From Sphingomonas crusticola (GTDB lineage Bacteria; Pseudomonadota; Alphaproteobacteria; Sphingomonadales; Sphingomonadaceae), in contig NZ_QTJP01000001.1 of NCBI RefSeq assembly GCF_003391115.1, positions 186,001-250,000 on the forward strand: a stretch of DNA of 64,000 nt. The letters run 5' to 3'. A model generated the notes under the pieces. It did no database searches. It had not been told where the DNA came from and saw only the letters and a list, made by a program, of their open reading frames with translations. A program made the translations under genes and the position numbers. The first letter of the stretch is position 1. Each line of letters begins with the position of its first letter. This document shows positions 16,654 to 24,754 of the stretch, one piece after another.

Positions 16654-18093
16654 CTATCGCAGGGTCACCCGCCATTCCCAACGCAGCGGATCACCATCCA
16701 TCACGTCGACGCCCGCCGCTATGAGCGCGTCGCGGATGGCGTCCGAACGCGCGAAATCCTTGGCAGCGCGCGCCTGCTGCCGTTCGTCGAGCTGCGCTTC
16801 GATCGCCTCGGGGGCAAGCGCGGCCTCCGCTGGTGCAATGCGTAGCTCGCCGCGTGCGATGTCACGCAGCCGCAGGCCGAGCGTCGTATCGAATGCGGCG
16901 ATCGTCGCTCGCCTGTCGGCCGGCGATAGCCGCTTGTCGGCAAGCAGCTCGTCAAGCGCGACCAAGGCCATTGGTGTGTTCAAATCGTCCGACAGCGCCG
17001 CGTCGAGGCAAGCGAGATAGGCTGGATCGGCATCGCCATCCTCCACGCCGAGCTTTCCGACCGTCATGACAAGGCGCTTGAGGCGGGTAAGGGCGGCCGC
17101 GACCGCATCCGCGCTGAATTCCAGTTCGGACCTGTAATGCGCCGACAGGCATAACAGGCGATAGGCGAGGGGATGGACACCGGCGTCGATGAGCGACTGC
17201 AATGTGGTGAAACCGCCGGCGGACTTAGACATCTTGCCGCCGCGATCGACCAGGAAATTATTGTGCATCCAGAAGCGCGCGCCGGTGAAACCGGGCTGCT
17301 CGGTGGTGCAACCGCAATAAGCCTGGTTTTGCGCAATTTCGTTGGGGTGGTGGATCTCGCGATGATCGATGCCGCCAGTATGAATGTCGAACGGCTCGGG
17401 CCCCAGATATTTGAGGCTCATCACCGAACATTCGAGATGCCAACCGGGCGCGCCGCGGCCCCACGGCGAATCCCATTCCATTTGACGCTGCTCCCCGGGC
17501 GGCGATTTGCGCCAAATCGCGAAATCCTGGGGGTTGCGCTTGCCGGACACCGGATCGATCCGACTCTCACCCTCGTCCGAGACGGCGCGTGCGAGCAGGC
17601 CGTAATCCGGCACGGTCTTTACGTCGAAATAGAGGCCGCTCTCGATTTCATAGCAATGCGCCGGCGCGATCTTCTCGGCGAATGCGATCATGTCGGCGAT
17701 ATGGTCGGTGGCAACCGACCATAAACTCGGGTCGAGGATGTTGAGATCGGCGAGGTTGCGCTTGAAGGCGGCGGTATAGAAGGCGGCAACCTCCCAGATA
17801 TCCTTGCCGAGCCCGGCCGCGGCCAGCTCCATCTTGTCTTCGCCCGCATCCGCATCCGACGTGAGGTGGCCGACGTCGGTGATGTTGATCACATGGCGCA
17901 CCGGATAGCCTTTCCAGGCAAGCGTGCGCCGCAAAGTATCGGTGAAGACATAAGCGCGCAAATTACCGAGGTGCGCGAAATTATAGACGGTGGGCCCGCA
18001 GCTATAGACGCGCGCGGTCACACCGTCGCCCGGCGTAAACGGTTCGAGGCTGCGTGTCAGGCTGTTGAACAGGGTAAGCTGGCTTGCGGTCAT
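16654..18093 (-). CDS. cysS: cysteinyl-tRNA synthetase
   Basis: 479 residues, class I aminoacyl-tRNA synthetase. [16 protein letters not shown] contains the zinc-binding Cys and the HIGH-equivalent HLGN; WHLECS and [16 protein letters not shown] hold further zinc ligands; KMSKSAGGF is the KMSKS loop; the DALR domain and the C-terminal end are intact. It charges tRNA-Cys. ATG 18093 gives the usual N terminus; the frame extends to 18144 without conservation. No strong Shine-Dalgarno precedes it. The terminator of the lipoprotein gene lies directly upstream, so cysS has its own promoter. Confidence 0.95.
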   Translation of the reverse strand: MTASQLTLFNSLTRSLEPFTPGDGVTARVYSCGPTVYNFAHLGNLRAYVFTDTLRRTLAWKGYPVRHVINITDVGHLTSDADAGEDKMELAAAGLGKDIWEVAAFYTAAFKRNLADLNILDPSLWSVATDHIADMIAFAEKIAPAHCYEIESGLYFDVKTVPDYGLLARAVSDEGESRIDPVSGKRNPQDFAIWRKSPPGEQRQMEWDSPWGRGAPGWHLECSVMSLKYLGPEPFDIHTGGIDHREIHHPNEIAQNQAYCGCTTEQPGFTGARFWMHNNFLVDRGGKMSKSAGGFTTLQSLIDAGVHPLAYRLLCLSAHYRSELEFSADAVAAALTRLKRLVMTVGKLGVEDGDADPAYLACLDAALSDDLNTPMALVALDELLADKRLSPADRRATIAAFDTTLGLRLRDIARGELRIAPAEAALAPEAIEAQLDERQQARAAKDFARSDAIRDALIAAGVDVMDGDPLRWEWRVTLR

Positions 18094-18140
18094 TGCGGGA
18101 TCGTTAGCGTGTGGCCTCGCGCGCGTCATCCCGCGCAGGC

Positions 18141-18175
18141 GCAAAAGAAAACGGGCGCCCGATATCGGACGCCCG
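18141..18175 (-). terminator. rho-independent terminator of lipoprotein gene
   Basis: CGGGCGTCCG and CGGGCGCCCG (minus strand; 18175-18166 and 18161-18152) form a 10-bp stem with one G-U and an ATAT loop, followed by TTTTCTTTTGC. It lies about 35 bp after the lipoprotein stop and before cysS. Confidence 0.85.
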
Positions 18176-18210
18176 CTCCTTATTCCTTAACCGCCCGAAG
18201 ACGGCGCGGA

Positions 18211-18447
18211 TTACTGCTTGTTGTCTTCGACGGCGTCAGCCGCGTCATGCGCATTGTCAGCAGCATTGTCGAGCGAGGCAGCAGCCGCGTCAGTCGACGC
18301 GTTGTCGGCCAGGTCCTCAAGATTCTCACCCGCGTTGTCGAGGGCGTTGGCGGTCGCGTCGGTCGCGTTTTCCGCCGGGGTTTGCTTGCTGCATGCGGCC
18401 AGAGACATCAGGCCGGCAGCGGCGAGAACAAAGACAACCTTCTTCAT
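18211..18447 (-). CDS. small Asp/Ala-rich lipoprotein
   Basis: 78 residues: Lys-Lys n-region, hydrophobic core and lipobox SLAAC, predicting lipidation on Cys19. The mature part is a low-complexity acidic stretch of repeated DNA/DNAxxN units (ALDNAGENLEDLADNAS, SLDNAADNAHDAAD) that would form a helical or coiled-coil surface, like other small circumscribed periplasmic lipoproteins in sphingomonads. GGAG lies ahead of the ATG and a terminator follows, so it is monocistronic. Function unknown. Confidence 0.8.
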   Translation of the reverse strand: MKKVVFVLAAAGLMSLAACSKQTPAENATDATANALDNAGENLEDLADNASTDAAAASLDNAADNAHDAADAVEDNKQ

Positions 18448-18704
18448 CCGAACTGCTCCACGTAATTATTTCGGGCCCGGCCCGAATGCCGTCCCGTTCG
18501 CTCCATTAGCCTACGAGTTTTGCCCGTCAACGCCGAATTTAGCGCACCCCCAACTCGCTTGACCGTATTTTGTTGCGCCGCAGCATCAAATGCGCAACCT
18601 TTTGGCAGTTGAAGATTTGTTCATAAACACCACCTGATGAGCGCGGTTTTGTCCGGATCGCGCGCGGCAGAAGCGGTAGAGCGGCACAACGGAATGAGGA
18701 AAAG

Positions 18705-20987
18705 ATGGTAGCGACGACAGGTGTTACCAGGATCAAGCGGATTGCATTGATCGGCAACAGCCCTCCACGCCTGTGCGGAATTGCTACCTTTACACGTGAC
18801 GTAGCCAAGGCTCTTCACGCATCTTTTCCCAAGGTCGAGCTCGACCTTTATGCCATGACTGACCCCGGTGGGTCTTATGCCTATGGCGAAGAGGTCACCT
18901 GCTCCATCCGCCAGGAGGAGCTTTCCGATTACCGTGCTGCGGCGCAACGCATTAATGACAGCCGCGCCGACGTCATTTTAGTTCAGCACGAATATGGAAT
19001 TTTCGGTGGAGCGTCCGGCGCGCTGCTTTTGCGCCTGCTTGACCGCGTCGAGGCGCCGGTGGTGGTCACGTTGCATACCGTGTTGGAACAGCCCAATGCC
19101 GACCAACGCGCCGTCATCGAAGCACTGGCGCGACGCGCCTCCAAGCTGATCGTGATGGCGCAAAAGGGCCGCGAGATCCTGATGCGCGTCCATGGCATCG
19201 CCGCGCATCAGATTGCGGTGGTACCCCACGGCGTTCCCGACCGCCCGTTCGTCTCGCCCGCAAGTATGCAGTCGCGGTTCGGTTTTATCGGAAAGCGCGT
19301 GCTGCTCACGTTTGGCCTGCTGTCGCCCAATAAGGGCATCGAGACGATGATCCGGGCCATGCCGGCGATTGTCGCGGCGCATCCCGAGGCGCTTTATGTC
19401 GTTCTGGGAGCTACGCATCCCCACCTCGTCGCCCGCGAGGGCGAGGCGTATCGCGAGAGCCTGATGGCGCTCGCGGAAGACCTCGGCGTCGCGGAGTCGA
19501 TCAGGTTCATCGACGGCTTCCTCGATCAGGAAGCGCTGCTGGATTATCTCCAGGCAGCCGATGTTTACGTCACGCCTTATCTGACCGAAGCACAGATCAC
19601 GAGCGGGACATTGTCTTACTCGGTCGCGCTCGGAAAGCCGGTTGTATCGACGCCATATTGGCATGCGGCCGAGTTGCTTGCCGGAGGCACGGGAATCCTG
19701 GTTCCGTTCGGCGATAGCCGGCGTTTCTCGGAAGAGATCATCACGTTGTTGGATGATCCGGTGCGGCTCGCAGACATGGCAAACCGCGCTTACTCTGCTG
19801 GCCGGTCGATGCTGTGGAGCGCTCTGGCCGAGGCCTATATCGCCATTTGCGAGGAAGCGGTGGCCAAGCGGCCGGTGCGCATCCAGCGGCCGGCGCGTGC
19901 GCTGGCCCGTATCGCGATCCATCCGCGGCTCGAAGCGGTCGAGCGCATGACCGATGCGACCGGCATGATCCAACATTCCAATTATGCGGTCCCTGATCGC
20001 AACCACGGTTATTGCGTCGACGACAATTGCCGCGCGCTGATGCTCATGCATCGGATAGAGGGGCCGGATGAGGAGCGTGCCGATCGTTTGGCAACCGTTT
20101 ATGGCGCTTTCGTTCAGCATGCCTGGAACGGCGAGCTCGGTCGCTTTCGCAATTTCATGGGCTTTGATCGCCAGTGGCTGGAGGCGGAAGGCTCCGAGGA
20201 CAGTTTCGGCCGCTCGCTTTGGGCGATCGGTGCAACTGCCGCCGAGGCGCGCAATCCCAATATGCGGCGGTGGGCGCTCAACCTGTTCAACCAGGTCGCG
20301 CCTCATTCGTTAGAGCTCGGCAGCCCGCGTACGTGGGCGTTCGCTTTGTTGGGCGCCGATGCGGTGCTCCGCCAGCATCGCGACCATCCGATCGCGCGCC
20401 AGCTGGTACGCGAATATGGCCGCCGCCTGCTTGAGGAACTACGCCGGGAGCGGCGCGAGGGCTGGACCTGGTTCGAAGCCGTGCTTGCCTACGATAATGC
20501 ACGTCTGCCCGAGGCATTGCTGCGTGCCGGCGATATTCTGGACGACGCGGAGATGGTCGAGGAAGGTTTGGCGGCGCTGGCGTGGCTGGACGATCACCAG
20601 ACCAACAGCGATGGCCAGTTCCGCGCCGTCGGTTCCGACAGCTTCGGTCGTCCCTATGCGGATCCACTGCCGTTCGATCAGCAGCCCCTGGAGGCTTGGG
20701 CCACGGTCGACGCCATGATGTTCGCATATCAGCTGACTGGTCAGGCACGCTGGCTGGATGCGGCGTGGCGCGCCCACGGCTGGTATCTGGGTGAGAATGA
20801 TCTCAATCTGCCGATTGCCACGGTTGCGGACGGTGGCTGCTTCGACGGTCTGATGAGCGATCGTGTCAATCTCAACCAGGGCGCTGAATCGATCCTCGCC
20901 TTTCAGTTCACCTGCGCAGCAATGTCGAAGGCGGCTACCACCGCCGATGCGCGACCGAGCGAAGTGCAAAACAACCTTCGCGCCTGA
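18705..20987 (+). CDS. GT4 glycosyltransferase with C-terminal helical-toroid-like domain
   Basis: 760 residues with no signal peptide. Residues 1 to about 375 are a GT-B glycosyltransferase of the GT4 type: N-terminal IALIGNSPPRLCGIATFT, donor-binding GLLSPNKGIETMI and a C-terminal GKPVVSTPYWHAAELL region with the E of the EX7E-like motif. From about 400 on is a second domain (HSNYAVPDRNHGYCVDDNCRAL..., WTWFEAVLAYDNARLPEALL), rich in Trp, Asp and helices, resembling alpha/alpha-toroid glycan enzymes. ATG 18705 has GAGGAA upstream. It is followed 117 bp later by a GH130 gene, suggesting that the pair builds and recycles a cytoplasmic mannoside-type glycan. Confidence 0.85.
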   Translation: MVATTGVTRIKRIALIGNSPPRLCGIATFTRDVAKALHASFPKVELDLYAMTDPGGSYAYGEEVTCSIRQEELSDYRAAAQRINDSRADVILVQHEYGIFGGASGALLLRLLDRVEAPVVVTLHTVLEQPNADQRAVIEALARRASKLIVMAQKGREILMRVHGIAAHQIAVVPHGVPDRPFVSPASMQSRFGFIGKRVLLTFGLLSPNKGIETMIRAMPAIVAAHPEALYVVLGATHPHLVAREGEAYRESLMALAEDLGVAESIRFIDGFLDQEALLDYLQAADVYVTPYLTEAQITSGTLSYSVALGKPVVSTPYWHAAELLAGGTGILVPFGDSRRFSEEIITLLDDPVRLADMANRAYSAGRSMLWSALAEAYIAICEEAVAKRPVRIQRPARALARIAIHPRLEAVERMTDATGMIQHSNYAVPDRNHGYCVDDNCRALMLMHRIEGPDEERADRLATVYGAFVQHAWNGELGRFRNFMGFDRQWLEAEGSEDSFGRSLWAIGATAAEARNPNMRRWALNLFNQVAPHSLELGSPRTWAFALLGADAVLRQHRDHPIARQLVREYGRRLLEELRRERREGWTWFEAVLAYDNARLPEALLRAGDILDDAEMVEEGLAALAWLDDHQTNSDGQFRAVGSDSFGRPYADPLPFDQQPLEAWATVDAMMFAYQLTGQARWLDAAWRAHGWYLGENDLNLPIATVADGGCFDGLMSDRVNLNQGAESILAFQFTCAAMSKAATTADARPSEVQNNLRA

Positions 20988-21104
20988 GCCGATGCGGCGA
21001 GCCGTTGTCGAATAGGGCTTTATTTGCCCGCTAGGTGTCGAGATAAGGCCATTATGCCGGGGGGTTCCGGCGACTTGCCGTCATGACAATCGCCGGGGTG
21101 CCGC

Positions 21105-22385
21105 TTGCTCGATGTAATTCACGCTCCGTTGCGCCTGTCGGCCGACCCTGCCCGTGTGGTGGTGCGTCCCTTCCATATTCCGATCGAAGCCGCATCCACT
21201 GCCGGACGGCCAGGGCGCGTCCGCCGTATCGTGGATTCGGTTTTAGCGCTCGACGAAGAAATGGCCGAGATCGAGCTGGAACTGGTGCTTCGCGATTTCG
21301 AAGCGCGTCACTGGCAGACACGTTCCGTGTTCATGGGACGCTACGTGCAGATCGAGCAGGCACTCGGCCTGAACTCTGCTGAGATATCCGAGATCAAACA
21401 GCAGCTGATCGGCGCTTATTTCTGTCACGAATATAGCTACGCTGCGGCCGCGCTGATGAACCCCAGCGTCGTCGCTCATCCGGACCAGAGCGGGCTGTCG
21501 AGCGGCGCCGTCCGCATCGCCATGTCGCTGCGAGCAGTGGGCGAGGGACATATCTCTTCGGTCTCGTTTCGCGAGGGCATTCTTGGCCCAGGCCCAACCG
21601 TCGAATTGATGCCCGAGCCGCCATTCGCCACCGCGGCCGACGGGGCGGGCGAGGTAGGTAATGGAGCGATCGAGGTCCATCGCCACGCCGACAGCTCGCT
21701 CTCGGGGACGGTGCTGTTCCCCATGACGGCGGCCCAGTCGAAGGGTCTGGAGGACATGCGGCTCGTGGAATTCATGCACGAGGACGGCAGCCAGGAGTGG
21801 ATCGGCACCTATACCGCCTATAATGGCGCGGCGATCCGCTCGGAATTGTTGCGCACGCGTGACTTCCGGACGTTCACCCTGTCGCCGATGGGCGGACCTG
21901 CGGCGCGCAACAAAGGCATGGCGTTATTCCCGCGCAAGATCGGCGGCGAATATATGATGATCGGCAGACAGGATGGCGAGAATGTCTTCCTGCTTCGCTC
22001 CGACCGCCTCGATTTCTGGGGCGAGGGGCAATTGCTGCTGACGCCTAAATATACTTGGGAAATGGTCCAGCTCGGCAATTGCGGCTCGCCGATCGAGCTC
22101 GACGAAGGCTGGCTGCTGCTGACCCATGGCGTCGGCGCGATGCGCAAATATTCGGTCGGCGCCGTGCTGCTCGACAAGAACGACCCGTCCAAGTTGATCG
22201 GGCGCATGAGCCAGCCTTTGCTATCGCCGGCGGACGAGGATCGCGAAGGCTATGTCCCCAACGTGGTCTATAGCTGCGGCGGCATGCGCCACGGCGACCT
22301 CATCTTCCTGCCCTACGGGGTGGCAGACAGTTCGGTCGCGTTCGCCTTCGTGTCGATTGCGAGCCTCCTCGCGGCGATGCGCTGA
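21105..22385 (+). CDS. GH130-family glycosidase/phosphorylase
   Basis: 426 residues, five-bladed beta-propeller of family GH130. Diagnostic pieces are MNPSVVAH, SFREGIL, LEDMRLVEF (the EDPR motif with Met for Pro), EWIGTYTAY, RNKGMALFPRKI, and the terminal LPYGVADS. GH130 enzymes phosphorolyse or hydrolyse beta-mannosides and, in some subgroups, other mannosides. No signal peptide, so it acts in the cytoplasm. An in-frame stop at 21084 forces the TTG start at 21105 or a later codon. The upstream GT4 gene is the likely producer of its substrate. Confidence 0.85.
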   Translation: MLDVIHAPLRLSADPARVVVRPFHIPIEAASTAGRPGRVRRIVDSVLALDEEMAEIELELVLRDFEARHWQTRSVFMGRYVQIEQALGLNSAEISEIKQQLIGAYFCHEYSYAAAALMNPSVVAHPDQSGLSSGAVRIAMSLRAVGEGHISSVSFREGILGPGPTVELMPEPPFATAADGAGEVGNGAIEVHRHADSSLSGTVLFPMTAAQSKGLEDMRLVEFMHEDGSQEWIGTYTAYNGAAIRSELLRTRDFRTFTLSPMGGPAARNKGMALFPRKIGGEYMMIGRQDGENVFLLRSDRLDFWGEGQLLLTPKYTWEMVQLGNCGSPIELDEGWLLLTHGVGAMRKYSVGAVLLDKNDPSKLIGRMSQPLLSPADEDREGYVPNVVYSCGGMRHGDLIFLPYGVADSSVAFAFVSIASLLAAMR

Positions 22386-22401
22386 CCGGCTGTGCCGCCG
22401 G

Positions 22402-22421
22402 CGCACGCCGTCAGGCGTGCG
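22402..22421. other. perfect hairpin between convergent genes
   Basis: CGCACGCC and GGCGTGCG flank a GTCA tetraloop (8-bp perfect stem). It spans the stop codon of the PspC gene and lies just after the GH130 stop. No T-tract follows on either strand, so termination, if any, would be weak or factor-assisted. Confidence 0.45.
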
Positions 22422-22644
22422 TGAGGACCTGCACCGGCCGCTTGCTGCTGCTGCGGGTCAGGAGCTTGGATGCCAGCACGGCCACGCCGGCGACGCCATA
22501 GGCGATCATGCTGCCTTCGGGTGCGAGCACGAGGCCGACCAGAAAGGCCAGCCGCAGGACGATCGGGTTGAAACCGAACGTTTCGCCGAGCGCATGGCAA
22601 ATGCCGAGGAGGTTATCATGCTGGGGGGCGGTCTGGGTGGTCAT
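22411..22644 (-). CDS. PspC-domain protein
   Basis: 77 residues. NLLGICHALGETFGFNPIVLRLAFLV is the PspC core: a glycine/charged lead-in, then hydrophobic membrane segments (IVLRLAFLVGLVLAPEG, MIAYGVAGVAVLASKLL). E. coli PspC senses envelope stress with PspB, but no psp genes are adjacent. ATG 22644 was chosen because the domain starts there; the frame extends to 22782 without conservation. Monocistronic. Confidence 0.75.
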   Translation of the reverse strand: MTTQTAPQHDNLLGICHALGETFGFNPIVLRLAFLVGLVLAPEGSMIAYGVAGVAVLASKLLTRSSSKRPVQVLTHA

Positions 22645-22842
22645 GTGTCGTTCCGTACCTTGGCGAAGAGCCTGCCTCCCCGCGTCACTGCGAGCATTGC
22701 AGACACCGTGCCAAGTCGGCTCAAGGGCATGAATAGCGTGTGAAGCGCTGCCGCTCGGCAGGAGGACGCCAATATGTGGCAAAATTTGCCAATTCGAGAT
22801 TGCCCGATCTCGATCGACAGGTGACCGATTATGGACAGTCGC

Positions 22843-23286
22843 TTACGGCGCGGGGAGGGGAGTGACCTGCGTGTAGACCACGATCCAGCGTTCATCACGC
22901 CTGGCGAAGGTGTCCGAGTATCGGAAATGCTCCGCGAAAGGTTTGCCATTGTCGGTGCCGCGCACGCGTGCTTCGCCGCCAACGATCGCCGTATCGGCCG
23001 ACGGGCGAATGAATAGCCGGTCGGTAATCTCGAATGGTTCGAGATGCGATTTGGGGTCGGTGAACCCTGCGATGAAATCGGCCTTGCCGCCGATCCGGCC
23101 GGAGCCGCGGACAAGCAGGAAATCAGGCGCGAGCATCCGTTCCAGCACGGCACGGTCGCCGTGGAGCTGGGCGTCGTCAAACGCTTGCGCTGCGGCGCGG
23201 ATCTCAGCGTTTTCGGCGGGCGTCTGGCCCACGGCGGGCGCACCTAGCGTCAGGATGGACGCGGCGAATAGGACCATATTGCGCAT
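22843..23286 (-). CDS. secreted NTF2-like (DUF4440-type) protein
   Basis: 147 residues with a signal peptide (MRNMVLFAASILTLGAPAVGQ). The mature part has the SnoaL/DUF4440 pattern: AFDDAQLHGDRAVLERMLAPDFLLVRGSG, then two long strands ending FARRDERWIVVYTQVTPL. Such proteins are small cone-shaped folds of varied function, often binding ligands. AGGG lies 9 nt before ATG 23286, and the stop of the upstream M28 peptidase is one base before it, so the two are translationally coupled; it may modify the periplasmic peptidase pathway, but this is a guess. Confidence 0.8.
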   Translation of the reverse strand: MRNMVLFAASILTLGAPAVGQTPAENAEIRAAAQAFDDAQLHGDRAVLERMLAPDFLLVRGSGRIGGKADFIAGFTDPKSHLEPFEITDRLFIRPSADTAIVGGEARVRGTDNGKPFAEHFRYSDTFARRDERWIVVYTQVTPLPAP

Positions 23287-23287
23287 A

Positions 23288-24625
23288 TCAATGACCCTCA
23301 CGCGGCGGCAGCGGCGTTAAAGGATCGTCGGTATCGGCCACGACCCGCAGCATCGCCGACCAGGCGTCGATCGCCTGATTGAGTTGAGCGCGGTCAATCT
23401 TGTCGAGTGTATCATCGGCAGTGTGGTGGATATCGAAATAGCGGGTTCCGTCCTGCTCCAGGTCGATCACGGGCGTGCCGCGCTGAACCATTGGGCCAAT
23501 GTCCGTACCGCCATGCGCTGCGCCAGCGCCCGGCCCGACCCCGAAGCCACCCAAAACGTTGGTTAGTTCTGCCGTCAACGCCCCTTTCGGATCGGCAAGG
23601 CTTGCCCGGAAACTCCATACCCGATCGCCGCCGAAATCCGCCTCGGCGGTCAGCGCGTGTTTTTCGCGATCATGGGCCCTGGCATAGGCGTCACCGCCGA
23701 ACCCGCCCGGTTCTTCCGCGCCGAACCATACCAGCCGGATCGTGCGTTTCGGCTTGGACCCGTCGAGAATGCGTTTGGCGGCCGCGGTGGTGATGGCAAT
23801 GCCGGCGGCATCGTCGATGGCGCCGGTCCCAAGATCCCAGCTGTCGAGATGGCCGCCGATCAGCACGACGCCAGCACCCGCATCGCGCCCGGGTACTTCG
23901 GCGATGACGTTGCCTGACTGATGCGTGCCAGTCATGCGCGGGGTCAGCACGAGATGGATGGTCACCGGCTTGCCGCGAGACAGGATGCGCTCGAGCTGAT
24001 CGGCATCGGGTACGGATAGCGCGGCTGCCGGGATCGGCTGCGCGCCATCGCTCCACGTTTGTACGCCCGTATGGGGCACGCGATGATGGTCGGTGCCAAT
24101 CGAACGGATCAGGATCGCGAGCGCGCCCTTCTTTGATGCGACCGATGGCCCGCTGCGGCGGACAGCGCCGAAATAGCCATAAGAAGAGCCGTCCTGGGTT
24201 GCGGTCATGCGATGCCAAACGAAGACAATTTTCCCGCGCACCCGGGCGTCGGGCGCCGCCTTGAGCGCGTCGAGGCTGGGAAAGCCGACCACCTCGGCGG
24301 TGAGGCCTGCCTCGGGGGTGGCGCCGCTATTGCCAAGCGCCGCCAAGACGAGTTTCTGGGGGAAAGGCGCGATCACTTCCGCCGTTTCCGCGCCCCGCAC
24401 CCATACCGGCATATCGAACGGTTCGATGCGAACATTGGCAAAACCGAGCGACCTGAGCCGCGACACTGCCCAAGCGCGCGCTCGCGCTTCGGCTTCCGTG
24501 CCGGCAAGGCGCTGGCCGACTTCGGTAGTCAGTCCCTCGACCAGTTCATAGCCAAGGTCGGCCGGCGGAGCGGCCAAGCTGGAAGAGGAGAGAAGGGCGG
24601 CAATGGGCAGGAGCAAGGATCGCAT
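23288..24625 (-). CDS. secreted M28-family zinc aminopeptidase
   Basis: 445 residues with a Sec signal peptide (MRSLLLPIAALLSSSSLAA). The zinc ligands of M28 peptidases are in order: GGHLDSWD (His), GAIDDAAG (Asp), FGAEEPG (Glu pair), EADFGG (Asp) and HHTADDT (His). A PA-like insert precedes them. The family cleaves N-terminal residues or dipeptides; this one resembles carboxypeptidase Q-like exported enzymes. It forms a coupled pair with the NTF2-like gene and is read toward that gene. No strong promoter was recognised. Confidence 0.88.
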   Translation of the reverse strand: MRSLLLPIAALLSSSSLAAPPADLGYELVEGLTTEVGQRLAGTEAEARARAWAVSRLRSLGFANVRIEPFDMPVWVRGAETAEVIAPFPQKLVLAALGNSGATPEAGLTAEVVGFPSLDALKAAPDARVRGKIVFVWHRMTATQDGSSYGYFGAVRRSGPSVASKKGALAILIRSIGTDHHRVPHTGVQTWSDGAQPIPAAALSVPDADQLERILSRGKPVTIHLVLTPRMTGTHQSGNVIAEVPGRDAGAGVVLIGGHLDSWDLGTGAIDDAAGIAITTAAAKRILDGSKPKRTIRLVWFGAEEPGGFGGDAYARAHDREKHALTAEADFGGDRVWSFRASLADPKGALTAELTNVLGGFGVGPGAGAAHGGTDIGPMVQRGTPVIDLEQDGTRYFDIHHTADDTLDKIDRAQLNQAIDAWSAMLRVVADTDDPLTPLPPREGH

Positions 24626-24702
24626 AGGTCCTGGCTACTTCAATGGCCCGTCGCTTGGCAACGCGAGCGACGCAGGGAGGGCGAACAGATCGGTCACCAA
24701 CC

Positions 24703-24738
24703 AAAAAAAAGGGTGGCCGGCGGGGGAGCCGGCCACCC
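24703..24738 (-). terminator. strong rho-independent terminator of TonB receptor
   Basis: GGGTGGCCGGC (24711-24721) and GCCGGCCACCC (24728-24738) form a perfect 11-bp stem with a 6-nt loop; on the minus strand it is followed by eight T residues (24710-24703). It lies 16 bp past the receptor stop. Confidence 0.93.
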
Positions 24739-24754
24739 TCAGGGGAGGAGAAGT

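Noticed and set aside
20988-21104. GGGC-TTTATTT-GCCC as a terminator between GT4 and GH130
   Set aside because: Only a 4-bp stem and no following T-tract; too weak to split the pair.
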